In this document: piece after piece, positions 1-6,756 of the stretch
How positions within the stretch are numbered: position 1 is the first letter of the stretch
How the letters are laid out: every line of letters starts with the position of its first letter
NCBI GenBank assembly: GCA_029261615.1
Contig: JAJDAX010000184.1
Span: 1-17,774 of the forward strand
Origin: Nitrospinaceae bacterium
GTDB taxonomy: Bacteria > Nitrospinota > Nitrospinia > Nitrospinales > Nitrospinaceae
Direction of reading: 5' to 3'
Length of the DNA: 17,774 nt
Notes under the pieces: model-generated
Seen by the model: the letters and a program-made list of their open reading frames with translations, nothing else
Told to the model about the DNA's origin: nothing
Database searches by the model: none
Translations under genes and position numbers: made by a program

Positions 1-2
1 TA

Positions 3-191
3 GACAATGGAAGGGTTAAAATCGAGCAGGACGAAAATGGTGACGATATTGCAGTCAAAACATTAGATCGAGAACGGGTAACAGGTGTACCACAAACCCC
101 TCATTTTGCTGTCACTGAGGATTTTATCGAATTCAAAGGAAAACGAATAACCGCTAAAATATTAGATCAATTAATTGCATTATTACCATAA
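3..191 (+). CDS. C-terminal end of an unidentified protein (partial)
   Basis: An open frame enters from the left edge and ends at a TAA at 189-191, giving the last 62 residues. The piece is mixed charged and hydrophobic, and its last 30 residues (from HFAVTEDFIEF to the C-terminus IALLP) look like a compact folded end. No motif or family is recognised. It lies 58 bases upstream of the methyltransferase gene on the same strand, so the two could be co-transcribed. Whether it belongs to the host chromosome or to the phage right arm cannot be decided from this fragment. Confidence 0.55.
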   Translation, partial: DNGRVKIEQDENGDDIAVKTLDRERVTGVPQTPHFAVTEDFIEFKGKRITAKILDQLIALLP

Positions 192-249
192 CAAGCGGGG
201 TAGTTTACTGGATTGACAGGTGTTAGTATAGATCATCCATACGGAACTA

Positions 250-1146
250 GTGGCGAATATACAGTTGCATAGTAATATAGAAAAAATTATACCAGAACAA
301 ACTTGCTATCTTTGTGGTAATAGTGAGTATGTTATACGTCCAGGCTGTGTGCGAGATAAAAGTGATATTTACGTGTTGGAATGCGTCGAATGTAAACTAG
401 TATATCTCTCTAGTATGGAACATATAGATTCAAATCATTACACAGGCTCAGGGATGCACGGAGGCACGAAACCTGATATTAATTCTTGGCTAAAAGAGAC
501 GAAGAGAGATGATGAGCGCCGCCATCAATTTTTAGAATCTCGTATTCATGATAAACGAGTTTTAGATTTTGGTTGTGGAGTTGGCGGGTTTGTAGAAATT
601 GGGTCTTCTATAGCAAAAAAAATAGTAGGAATTGAGCCTGAGGTTGCGCTGCAAGACTCATTTAAACAACGCGGTCTAATTATATACAAAGATCATTATT
701 TTAATAATGAACCTTGGGATATAATTACATTATTTCATGTAATTGAACATTTAATAGATCCAGTAAAAATACTAAAGGAACTTGCACTGCTTTTAGCCGA
801 CGAAGGAGAGATTATTATAGAAACTCCGAATGCTAATGATAGCTTGTTAAGTCTTTATGAATCCAGCTCTTTCCAGAATTTCACTTATTGGAGCCAACAT
901 CTGTATTTATTTAATATGGATACACTTCGTCATGTCGTTGATCTGGCGGGATTACGCATAATCTGGGAAAAGCACATTCAAAGATTCCCGCTCAGTAATC
1001 ATTTATACTGGTTGTCTAAAGGTAAGCCTGGCGGTCATGATAAGTGGCATTTTTTGACTGATAAAAATATGGATAATTTATATCAGGAGAAATTATCCAT
1101 ACTTAAGATGACAGATACATTAATAATGGGCATTAAAAAGAAATAA
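250..1146 (+). CDS. Class I SAM-dependent methyltransferase with N-terminal zinc ribbon
   Basis: A 298-residue protein that probably transfers a methyl group from S-adenosylmethionine to a small-molecule or sugar substrate in the cytoplasm. Cys19, Cys22, Cys45 and Cys48 form a CxxC-CxxC zinc ribbon. Motif I is at 104-114 (VLDFGCGVGGF), followed by an acidic Glu129 in GIEP, likely contacting the SAM ribose. The HVIEHL motif is at 163-168 and an IIIETPN strand follows, all typical of the methyltransf_23-like families found in surface-polysaccharide and cell-wall clusters. The start is GTG at 250, with only a weak GGA upstream. It ends 165 bases from the integrase stop, so it is either the host gene beside attL or phage cargo. 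The substrate is not deducible. Confidence is high for the fold and low for the role. Confidence 0.85.
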   Translation: MANIQLHSNIEKIIPEQTCYLCGNSEYVIRPGCVRDKSDIYVLECVECKLVYLSSMEHIDSNHYTGSGMHGGTKPDINSWLKETKRDDERRHQFLESRIHDKRVLDFGCGVGGFVEIGSSIAKKIVGIEPEVALQDSFKQRGLIIYKDHYFNNEPWDIITLFHVIEHLIDPVKILKELALLLADEGEIIIETPNANDSLLSLYESSSFQNFTYWSQHLYLFNMDTLRHVVDLAGLRIIWEKHIQRFPLSNHLYWLSKGKPGGHDKWHFLTDKNMDNLYQEKLSILKMTDTLIMGIKKK

Positions 1147-1310
1147 ATATAACGGAATAGACAAATCAAGCGTCAGTAACACACCATTGATAATCCCCGT
1201 TTAGTGGCTACTGCGATCCAGTTCAGTTAAAAAAACAGTGTAACTTATTGATTATTATTTCATAATTATTTCATAATGAAGAAAATTCAATCCCTTGTTA
1301 CTACAACACT
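1147..1310. other. Candidate phage attachment region
   Basis: A 164-base AT-rich gap between the methyltransferase and the 3' end of the integrase, the usual place for attL or attP in lambda-like phages. It contains a tandem 11-bp repeat (1256-1277) and a 12-mer, TACTGCGATCCA (1209-1220), that recurs inverted at 2193-2204 beside the integrase start. No tRNA or obvious core sequence is visible. The right attachment site is outside the window, so the core cannot be defined by comparison. Confidence 0.4.
1256..1277. repeat. Tandem 11-bp direct repeat near the integrase end
   Basis: The sequence TATTTCATAAT occurs twice back to back (1256-1266 and 1267-1277). The 11-bp period is about one helical turn, so a protein bound at both copies would sit on one face. 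In an attachment region this could be a binding site for integrase, excisionase or IHF, but the sequence alone does not show which. Confidence 0.6.
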
Positions 1311-2180
1311 TTATAGTGCTTTTCCACAGGCTAACACGGCGTTCTGGCTTTTACGTTCATCCACCTTTGCGTAGACGCGCTCTGTTGTTGAACGTGAGGC
1401 GTGTCCATACTGTGCTTGCAAGTCATCGAGTTCAGCCCCACCCCGGCGCTTACGATAGCCAAAGGTGCGCCGGAAGTCGTGAGGGGTGCAATGATCGACC
1501 TTTGCCTTCTCTCTCGCCCGGTGAAACGCCTTAATGAACGTCTGGTACTTTACTGACTCACCCTTCTTGTTCGTAAACACATAATCAGAGCGCTTAGGTT
1601 GCTTCTGAATGGTTCTCAATGCCAATGGCGATAAGGCCACTTTCCGCCATTTATTCGACTTAAACCGTAGCTTAATCCACCATCCATCACTGTCGCGATA
1701 GACTTGATCACGTTTTAACGTGTCCAACTCGCCCCGACGCATACCACATTCCACCATAACAATGAGTATTTCCTTATAAATAAAGCGGAACAAGATCTTA
1801 GTTTCCTCATCTTTGGTGATTTCCCGCTCCCTGACTTCGGCTTCCAGGCCTCGACAGGTGCCTTTAAACGGATTAGGCAGTACCCACTCCTGATATTCCT
1901 CTGCCTTGTTAATGGCGGTACTGCCTACCAGAAGGTACTTTGCTACGGTACTATCGGCCTTACCTTCGCTGAGAAGGCGTGACCGTAGCGCCATGACATC
2001 GCCTTTAACGAGCTTTGGTTTGCCGCGTAACTGACCGTATGACAGCCATTTTTTCTCAAATTCGGGGATTAAGACGCTCTTAGCGACTGACCGTTTTACC
2101 TTTTGGTCTGCGATTGAAAGGCCAAATCTCCCCATATTTTTCAAATACCACTCCATCACTTCTTTAAATGATTTTCTCAT
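1311..2180 (-). CDS. int: Phage tyrosine recombinase (integrase)
   Basis: A lambda-type tyrosine integrase that catalyses site-specific recombination between phage and host attachment sites. In the 289-residue form, the catalytic residues are Arg148 (GMRRGE), Lys174 (RFKSNKW), His234 and Arg237 (PHDFRR), His260 (YGHAS) and nucleophile Tyr270 (RVYAK), in canonical order. An N-terminal SAM-like core-binding region precedes them. I chose ATG at 2180 because AAGGGG lies seven bases upstream; a longer frame from 2225 (15 more residues) has no ribosome binding site. It is the last gene of the leftward operon and points towards the presumed attachment region. No classical xis is adjacent; the small HTH gene at 3883-4053 is one possible substitute. 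Confidence 0.95.
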   Translation of the reverse strand: MRKSFKEVMEWYLKNMGRFGLSIADQKVKRSVAKSVLIPEFEKKWLSYGQLRGKPKLVKGDVMALRSRLLSEGKADSTVAKYLLVGSTAINKAEEYQEWVLPNPFKGTCRGLEAEVREREITKDEETKILFRFIYKEILIVMVECGMRRGELDTLKRDQVYRDSDGWWIKLRFKSNKWRKVALSPLALRTIQKQPKRSDYVFTNKKGESVKYQTFIKAFHRAREKAKVDHCTPHDFRRTFGYRKRRGGAELDDLQAQYGHASRSTTERVYAKVDERKSQNAVLACGKAL

Positions 2181-2182
2181 GT

Positions 2183-2200
2183 GCGATCCCCTTGGATCGC
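2183..2200 (-). promoter_or_regulatory. Hairpin holding the integrase ribosome binding site
   Basis: On the minus strand GCGATCC and GGATCGC form a perfect 7-bp stem with the four-base loop AAGG. The likely Shine-Dalgarno sequence AAGGGG spans the loop and the first stem bases, seven bases before the integrase ATG. Folding would partly mask it, suggesting translational control of integrase. The stem is seen directly; the regulatory role is an inference. Confidence 0.5.
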
Positions 2201-2253
2201 AGTAACCTGGATTAGAATAATTCATGTTAGGGATAGATCACAAGTGGTTATCA

Positions 2254-2448
2254 TCAATCATGGCTGAGAGCATGGCTTTGCGTGAGGCTTTCAATTGTTT
2301 CCTCTGGTGACTTACCATTACCTGTGTGGGGCCAACAATAAACAGAACCAAGGCTTTTACACTGCCTGTTAGGACAGCCGTTAATTTTGCACATAGGCCA
2401 ATACACCAATCCTTCTCCTTCAATAATCACGTAATTATTCACATCCAT
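2254..2448 (-). CDS. Small Cys-rich protein of unknown function
   Basis: A 64-residue protein with Cys20, Cys25, Cys30, Cys38 and His41 spaced like a small metal-binding knuckle. The ATG at 2448 is preferred over the one at 2466 because AAGGAG lies about eight bases before it. An overlapping frame ending at 2238 has no such support and is treated as a shadow. It follows the 60-residue zinc protein by two bases and precedes the integrase in the leftward operon. The family is not recognised. Confidence 0.65.
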   Translation of the reverse strand: MDVNNYVIIEGEGLVYWPMCKINGCPNRQCKSLGSVYCWPHTGNGKSPEETIESLTQSHALSHD

Positions 2449-2450
2449 AG

Positions 2451-2633
2451 CTATACTCCTTTCCACGTATCAGGATGATCTATTGTCATCGTATAACCAC
2501 AGCATTTAGGCCAGCCATTAGCCATACAATCAGCGCTATCCACTTTCTGGCTATTACCACATGTTTTACACCACACCATTCCACGTTGTAATGAGGGATG
2601 GCTGTTAGCTAATTTTTCATGTAATCCTGGCAT
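2451..2633 (-). CDS. Phage zinc-ribbon protein (WCxxCG...GWPxCCG type)
   Basis: A 60-residue protein with Cys22 and Cys25, Cys36, and Cys44-Cys45 in the arrangement WCKTCG, ADCMANGWPKCCG, TMTID. Small phage proteins with this pattern are common in proteobacterial temperate phages; their function is unknown. The start is ATG at 2633, with AGGAGG six bases upstream; the GTG directly before it is too close to that site. The pattern implies zinc binding, but no DNA-binding helix is evident. Confidence 0.75.
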   Translation of the reverse strand: MPGLHEKLANSHPSLQRGMVWCKTCGNSQKVDSADCMANGWPKCCGYTMTIDHPDTWKGV

Positions 2634-2672
2634 CACATACCTCCTATAGGTATCATTTATCTCTGTCCTGTT

Positions 2673-2858
2673 TTAAGGGTGTACTAAATATTCAATAAGC
2701 CATTGTTCTTTACAAACGTCACATCTGAAAACCACTCTTGCTTTTTCAAATGTTTGTGATCTATCTAAAGGATTAAAATCTTCTTCGACAACCCTTACAT
2801 TTTCTAGCTTATGGCCTTGATGCAAGAAATCTTCAGCCTCTATTTCGTTTATATTCAC
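2673..2858 (-). CDS. Small protein with one CxxC, unknown function
   Basis: A 61-residue acidic protein with a single CxxC (Cys46, Cys49) in RCDVCKEQW near the C-terminus, which looks like half of a zinc ribbon and could complete a site by dimerising. It starts with GTG at 2858, with GGAGG about seven bases upstream. That GTG overlaps the TGA of the 230-residue gene before it (GTGA), so translation is probably coupled. The family is not recognised. Confidence 0.6.
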   Translation of the reverse strand: MNINEIEAEDFLHQGHKLENVRVVEEDFNPLDRSQTFEKARVVFRCDVCKEQWLIEYLVHP

Positions 2859-3547
2859 CCTTCACCCTCCCCAACACCCTTATCCTGGGTGAGTGCTTTA
2901 TCACCATTAAACATTAATTGTAATTCTATCTTCGCGCACCCATAGCCCGCAGGGAATGTATTGTGGTAATTATCGGGACAGGCTCTTGTTCCTTCTTCAA
3001 CCCATTCTCGTATATCAGCAAGTTCCTGCTCGGCTTTATTTAATTTTTTTTCTAAACTGGATATTTTCATTACTGGATAAGCTGGCAATGCGTCCATATC
3101 GAATTCTTTACAATCTAGCGCCCATGCTGCCCTCGCTTCTATCCAACGATCACGTTTTGATTGTTCTCTAGCATTTCTAGCCACTCTGTTTATATGATCA
3201 AGCGCATCAATATAAATGCTGGCCCTTTCTTCTGAGGTGGTGAGGGAGGATTGGAGTTTTTCGCACCGTTTTGCAACTAGATAATATTCCGTGCCAAACC
3301 CGTAATTACAGTGATTGCAATAATAATTATCATATTCTACAGAATAATGAACACCGTGAGCCTTCAAACATTCACAATAATTTTTACGATAGGGTCTATC
3401 TTTATTTATAAAGCCTTCAGATGCTGTATTTTCAACTCCATTCCTAAGAGGACATTCAATGTCTTCGCATCCTTCTGCTGAGTCTGCTGATTCCATTATT
3501 TGTTTACATCTTGGGCATTCAATTTTAGAAACATTGCTATCGGCCAT
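2855..3547 (-). CDS. Multi-zinc-ribbon phage protein with C-terminal helical region
   Basis: A 230-residue hypothetical protein. Cys11, Cys14, Cys27 and Cys32 form an N-terminal ribbon (CPRC...CEDIEC), and Cys58, Cys60, Cys77 and Cys80 (CNHC) form a second. Residues 95-185 are rich in Glu, Lys, Arg and Ala with heptad-like spacing, suggesting a coiled coil. The architecture resembles phage-encoded Lar-like or generic restriction-alleviation zinc ribbons, but I cannot assign it. ATG at 3547 has only a weak GAAAG upstream. A strong hairpin (3572-3604) lies just before it. Its stop overlaps the next gene's GTG. Confidence 0.7.
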   Translation of the reverse strand: MADSNVSKIECPRCKQIMESADSAEGCEDIECPLRNGVENTASEGFINKDRPYRKNYCECLKAHGVHYSVEYDNYYCNHCNYGFGTEYYLVAKRCEKLQSSLTTSEERASIYIDALDHINRVARNAREQSKRDRWIEARAAWALDCKEFDMDALPAYPVMKISSLEKKLNKAEQELADIREWVEEGTRACPDNYHNTFPAGYGCAKIELQLMFNGDKALTQDKGVGEGEG

Positions 3548-3571
3548 CTTTCGTTCTCTCGCTTGGGGGTT

Positions 3572-3604
3572 CTAACCACGCCCTAATGTTTGGGACGTGG
3601 TTAG
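3572..3604. repeat. Perfect 9-bp inverted repeat between operon genes
   Basis: CTAACCACG (3572-3580) pairs perfectly with CGTGGTTAG (3596-3604), and an inner CCC/GGG pair extends it past one bulged base. It lies between the 46-residue and 230-residue genes of the leftward operon. No T-run follows on either strand, so it is not a standard intrinsic terminator. An RNA processing or stability element, or a protein-binding palindrome, is possible. Confidence 0.6.
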
Positions 3605-3612
3605 ATCACGTA

Positions 3613-3753
3613 CTATTTTATATCTGACAAAGCCATTAATGCGTTAGCGGCATTTAGGGCCGCTTGTGTATATTTCAAAGCATCATTTGAATCTTCAGAC
3701 TCGGCTGCTTTGTTGGCAGTATCTTTTATCGCTTTTTCTAGTGCATCATTCAT
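3613..3753 (-). CDS. Small alanine-rich helical protein
   Basis: A 46-residue ORF starting MNDALEKAIKDTANKAAESE, rich in Ala, Asp and Lys and predicted almost wholly helical. AGGAGG lies nine bases before the ATG, one of the best ribosome sites in this operon, which is the main reason to call it. There is no cysteine and no motif. It sits between the small HTH gene and the zinc-ribbon gene. The function is unknown. Confidence 0.6.
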   Translation of the reverse strand: MNDALEKAIKDTANKAAESEDSNDALKYTQAALNAANALMALSDIK

Positions 3754-3773
3754 AGGGTTCTACCTCCTATTAT

Positions 3774-3836
3774 TTAGCCGCGTTTATAAAATTTCACGCA
3801 CTGTGCGGCAAGGTAGCGCATGAAATATTCACTCAT
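3774..3836 (-). CDS. Possible 20-residue micro-ORF in the leftward operon
   Basis: A 20-codon frame (MSEYFMRYLAA at its start) fills most of the gap between the HTH gene and the 46-residue gene. Its ATG overlaps by ATGA the stop of a seven-codon frame starting at 3856. AAAGG lies some 11 bases upstream, a weak site. It resembles the bridging micro-ORFs of the rightward operon, but could be chance. Confidence 0.25.
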   Translation of the reverse strand: MSEYFMRYLAAQCVKFYKRG

Positions 3837-3882
3837 CTATCTTTACCTTTACTCATGGGTTTGGTCTTACCTATTAAATGGG

Positions 3883-4053
3883 TTAAACAACTTCGTTCCA
3901 ATTCTTCCCATCGACGATTTTATCAATGGCGTGTCTTGATATTTGAAACTTCTTAGCAAGGCTTTCTCTGGACAGGGCTCTTACTATCTTTCTCCTGAAA
4001 GCATATAGCCGCTTTATCCTCTTAACTTTTTCCTTAGTTAGTGTTGCGCCCAT
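3883..4053 (-). CDS. Small basic helix-turn-helix protein
   Basis: A 56-residue, strongly basic protein. Residues 29-52 (SRESLAKKFQISRHAIDKIV) fit a helix-turn-helix of the homeodomain-like or resolvase-HTH type, where SLAKKF is the first helix and SRHAIDKIV the recognition helix. Its ATG shares the A of the recT stop codon (TAATG), so translation is coupled to recT. Its size, charge and position between recT and int would suit an excisionase or small regulator, but no Xis family signature is seen. Confidence 0.7.
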   Translation of the reverse strand: MGATLTKEKVKRIKRLYAFRRKIVRALSRESLAKKFQISRHAIDKIVDGKNWNEVV

Positions 4054-5195
4054 TACGCGGCATCAGATTCAAGTAATAACGAGTTAATTAATATTGTCGA
4101 TTCGCTATCCATTTTTGAAAGAATGTAATCAATGGTGTATTGGCTACACTCGGAAACTATTTCATAAACCCCTTCGTCGTCTCCATCATTAATTCGCTCA
4201 TTAATCATTACTGTCATTGCTTCAAGTTCCATTTCGGCGTCCGTTATCGCATCATTAAAAGCTTTAGCCTGTTTTTGTTTTTGGCCTTGCGGGGCTTGTG
4301 GTACACAGTGATCGTGTAGCTGTAACTGCGCCTCTGCTGAAAGGGTTTTTTTCAGGCAAACTAAATCAATAAAATCTCTGCTATCAACACAACGTTGGTA
4401 TTCAGCCCTTTCTTCTTCCGTGTAAGTGAGCATCGCGGCACCCTTAAACTCAATCCCTTCATGCTCATTAATAACCTCAATGGCCTTGTCCATGATTTCT
4501 TTGCCTCTTGATGGCGGCAGGGTTTTAGAGGCCCGTTTAATAACTGTCTTCTTTACCATTTCCGTATAGAATTTAACCCACACATTCGTAGTGTATTGCC
4601 AACTACTCATACCTTCCTTTAATGCCGCTTTGTAGGCTTCCGAGTCATCACGGATCGTATTAATTTCATCGATAGTCATCGTTTCCACTAACACACCGCC
4701 ATCAACCAGCATTGCCATTGCATACACGCCGATCAATTCGCCCCTGTCGCCAAAAGGCTGTGCGGAAAAATCAGGCTTTTCATGGAATCCTTTATAATCA
4801 AACTTGTCGTTTTGGTAGACCAACTCAGCTTTCATTGCTGTGACCACGCCTGTATCCGTAGCTAGTTTTATTAGCCCACGGTAAGACACATCAAGACAGA
4901 TACTAGGTTGCTTATTAACTTTGCGCGGAACGAGATAGGCATAAGCGCTTGCAGGATTCAGACTGATACCAATAGCGGCTACATTGAAGATTGCAGATTG
5001 TAGGCTATCAGGATTGCTTCTAGCGGCTGATAGGGTGTAATCATTCTTCATTAATTGTTGTTTGGCAAATTCGCACTCTTTAGCAAAATCCAGGGGATTG
5101 ATACAGTTCTCGTTTAGTTCGGCAAATTGCCTTTCGTGCTGCCCGAGAAAGGATGATATGTTTTCAACTAGTTCGCTTGTTTGCATTTCGCTCAT
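4053..5195 (-). CDS. recT: RecT-family single-strand annealing protein
   Basis: A 380-residue RecT/Redbeta-type annealing protein that binds single-stranded DNA and pairs complementary strands in phage recombination. The family core is clear: IFNVAAIGISLNPASAYAYLVPR around residues 69-91, ICLDVSYRGLIKLA at 99-112, then the VYQNDKFDY strand and the VWVKFYTEMVKKTVIKRASK helix near 205-224. Residues 250-380 form a longer, acidic C-terminal tail that may bind a host partner such as SSB. ATG at 5195 overlaps the TGA of the upstream gene (ATGA). No RecE or lambda-Exo-like exonuclease is evident beside it, which is unusual for a complete annealing pair. Confidence 0.95.
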   Translation of the reverse strand: MSEMQTSELVENISSFLGQHERQFAELNENCINPLDFAKECEFAKQQLMKNDYTLSAARSNPDSLQSAIFNVAAIGISLNPASAYAYLVPRKVNKQPSICLDVSYRGLIKLATDTGVVTAMKAELVYQNDKFDYKGFHEKPDFSAQPFGDRGELIGVYAMAMLVDGGVLVETMTIDEINTIRDDSEAYKAALKEGMSSWQYTTNVWVKFYTEMVKKTVIKRASKTLPPSRGKEIMDKAIEVINEHEGIEFKGAAMLTYTEEERAEYQRCVDSRDFIDLVCLKKTLSAEAQLQLHDHCVPQAPQGQKQKQAKAFNDAITDAEMELEAMTVMINERINDGDDEGVYEIVSECSQYTIDYILSKMDSESTILINSLLLESDAA

Positions 5196-5452
5196 GATGC
5201 CTCCTGATAAACATCTTCTTTTCTATCGTCCCAACGTGACTCAGCCGCACAACTCTTTTCATCTTCTGCAAATTGCTCGGCGGCACGTTCCATATAATGA
5301 CGATTGATTTCATTGACGGATAAATCGTTTTCCTCATCATTGAGAAGGTGGACAAGATGAGATAAATGTTCTTCAAGTTCATCCTTTGTCATTTTTGTTA
5401 CCCAATCCGTTGAGCCACATTCAAAAGCGTCCAGATAGTCTTCACTATTCAT
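5192..5452 (-). CDS. Small acidic phage protein upstream of recT
   Basis: An 86-residue, very acidic protein (many Glu and Asp, e.g. TKDELEEHLSHLVHLLNDEEND) with helical character and two isolated cysteines. The start overlaps the previous stop (ATGA at 5449-5452), and its own stop overlaps the recT start, so it is embedded in a tightly coupled run. The charge suggests a protein-binding or DNA-mimic role, but nothing in the sequence identifies it. Confidence 0.7.
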   Translation of the reverse strand: MNSEDYLDAFECGSTDWVTKMTKDELEEHLSHLVHLLNDEENDLSVNEINRHYMERAAEQFAEDEKSCAAESRWDDRKEDVYQEAS

Positions 5453-5646
5453 TTCTCTAACCTCGCTGTCTCGTTGTAGTGCTTGATAGCTTTGTTTCGT
5501 ATACGATTAGTAACGTGTTTTTCAGTGGTGTAGACGACTTCTCTTAAGAACTGGTCGTCACGAAGTTCTAAACGACGTTTTAATGATTGTCGGTTATCAG
5601 AAGGCTCAGTCTTGATAAAGGTTCGTTTGCAGGAGTGGCAGGTCAT
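5449..5646 (-). CDS. Small basic protein with N-terminal CxxC
   Basis: A 65-residue protein with CHSCKRTF at residues 3-10 and a basic remainder (SLKRRLELRDDQFL, NRIRNKAIKHYN). A single CxxC gives half a zinc ribbon. GGAGG is five bases before its ATG, and the ATG overlaps the preceding TGA. The function is unknown; the basic helices could contact nucleic acid. Confidence 0.65.
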   Translation of the reverse strand: MTCHSCKRTFIKTEPSDNRQSLKRRLELRDDQFLREVVYTTEKHVTNRIRNKAIKHYNETARLEK

Positions 5647-5969
5647 GATTCCTCCCTCAACGATTTAAGGAATTTAATCTCACGGGTAGCGGCTCTACGC
5701 CAGATGGTGCGGTATTTTTTGGTTCCTTTTCTGAGCCAACGTTTAAAAGCAATTTCGGCGCTAGGGTAAGGGGTCTTCTTGCAGGACATTTCTCCTGACT
5801 TTTCGGAAACAGGACAGTTTAGACACCCCCAATGAAGAAATAACTGACAAAGGTCGCAGTAGCGATCGCCTATCGATTCCTTATCAAACTCCTCAACACC
5901 CTCAAACCCCCTCATACGCTCCCAATGGGCTATAGAGTCTTCTAAGGCTTTGGCTGTTTCCTTCTTCAT
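5643..5969 (-). CDS. Conserved phage Cys-cluster protein (CxxC...CxxCPV...CxxTPY)
   Basis: A 108-residue protein with Cys38, Cys41, Cys49, Cys52 and Cys63 in the arrangement YCDLC, GCLNCPV, MSCKKTPY. An N-terminal SIAHWERM segment precedes it and a basic C-terminal helix follows. This combination (HWxxM, CxLC, CxxCPV, TPY) recurs in many proteobacterial phage proteins of unknown function; I recognise the pattern from general knowledge. ATG overlaps the upstream stop (ATGA) without a strong ribosome site, implying coupling. Confidence 0.75.
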   Translation of the reverse strand: MKKETAKALEDSIAHWERMRGFEGVEEFDKESIGDRYCDLCQLFLHWGCLNCPVSEKSGEMSCKKTPYPSAEIAFKRWLRKGTKKYRTIWRRAATREIKFLKSLREES

Positions 5970-6391
5970 GATTTATTTGACTCGGCTATCATTGCGTGAG
6001 ACTTAACTTCTTCGATTAACTCGTTAAATATTTGTATTTCCTGTTCCGCTTCTTGCGTTAACCCCTTGGCTTTTTGGTTTAAAATTTCCGCCATTTCTGC
6101 AAATATTTTTTCTTTGTTTTTGTTTAAAACTTCAACAAACGCTTCTTTAGCGGCATCATCGTTAATCATGTTGTTGAAAGTTGAGCAGGATGAATTACCG
6201 TAGTATCCTGTATAGCCAGAAAAAAATATTTCCTGTTTGAACACGGTGAATCTGTTATCGTCGTTAAATTCTGCATGATGTTTGTCGCAGCTCGGTTCGG
6301 ATGTTGTCTTTTTGTATTTTTCAAAGAATGTTTGTAGTCCGATAGCTGTGCGTTGATATTCTCGTATTTTATCTAAAGCGTCAGCCTTCAT
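5966..6391 (-). CDS. Phage protein of unknown function with FSGYTGYYGNSSC motif
   Basis: A 141-residue protein. The ATG at 6391 is chosen because GGAAAGG lies just upstream and it overlaps the preceding TGA (ATGA); the longer frame from 6454 runs into the upstream gene. The middle holds an aromatic and glycine-rich stretch, FFSGYTGYYGNSSCSTF, and the C-terminal 60 residues are helical and acidic (EIQIFNELIEEVK). No catalytic motif is recognised. Confidence 0.7.
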   Translation of the reverse strand: MKADALDKIREYQRTAIGLQTFFEKYKKTTSEPSCDKHHAEFNDDNRFTVFKQEIFFSGYTGYYGNSSCSTFNNMINDDAAKEAFVEVLNKNKEKIFAEMAEILNQKAKGLTQEAEQEIQIFNELIEEVKSHAMIAESNKS

Positions 6392-6738
6392 AATCCTTTC
6401 CTTGCTAGGGTGAGGGCTTTGTTGATTTGAAAATATGTAGTACACCATTGGCATTGATAATCAGCACCAATAAGGTCGCCAGGGGCATCAGAACAATCGG
6501 CTTCATGCGTGAATGGTTTAATTATTTTTCTTGCCAGCTTTAAAGCCTCTACTAACCCCTTATGGGCATTACAGGCGGTGACGATGTATTGGGCGTTGGC
6601 TTCTGCCTCTTGAGAGCGTGGGCCAGGAGGGATAAGCTGACCGCCAGTATGGGCTATCCTGTCTTGTGTAGTTTCCGAATAAATCCCAAAGCAGTTAGCT
6701 TTCCAAGGTAACGGTGTATGTTCTACTGTCTCTTTCAT
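6388..6738 (-). CDS. Conserved phage protein of the HTPLPWK type
   Basis: A 116-residue protein starting MKETVEHTPLPWKANCFGIYS and continuing with RSQEAEANAQYIVTACNAHKGLVEAL. The order HTPLPW, then IAxxxG, then EAEANAxxIVxACNxHxxLVEAL is a very common phage family, usually found in early operons and still without a known function. The C-terminal part adds CSDAPG and CQWC, which could bind a metal and is not usual for the family. AAGGAA precedes the ATG. It is 18 bases downstream of the Nmad5-like gene. Confidence 0.8.
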   Translation of the reverse strand: MKETVEHTPLPWKANCFGIYSETTQDRIAHTGGQLIPPGPRSQEAEANAQYIVTACNAHKGLVEALKLARKIIKPFTHEADCSDAPGDLIGADYQCQWCTTYFQINKALTLARKGL

Positions 6739-6756
6739 TGTCTTTTCCTTAATGGG

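Noticed and set aside
214..241. Sigma-70 promoter before the methyltransferase gene
   Set aside because: TTGACA at 214-219 is a perfect -35, but no acceptable -10 lies 16-18 bases downstream.
2181..2225. Integrase start at 2225
   Set aside because: There is no ribosome site there, while ATG at 2180 has AAGGGG at good spacing.
2238..2423. Alternative frame overlapping the Cys-rich gene at 2254-2448
   Set aside because: It has no ribosome site, whereas the other frame has AAGGAG and an ordered cysteine pattern.
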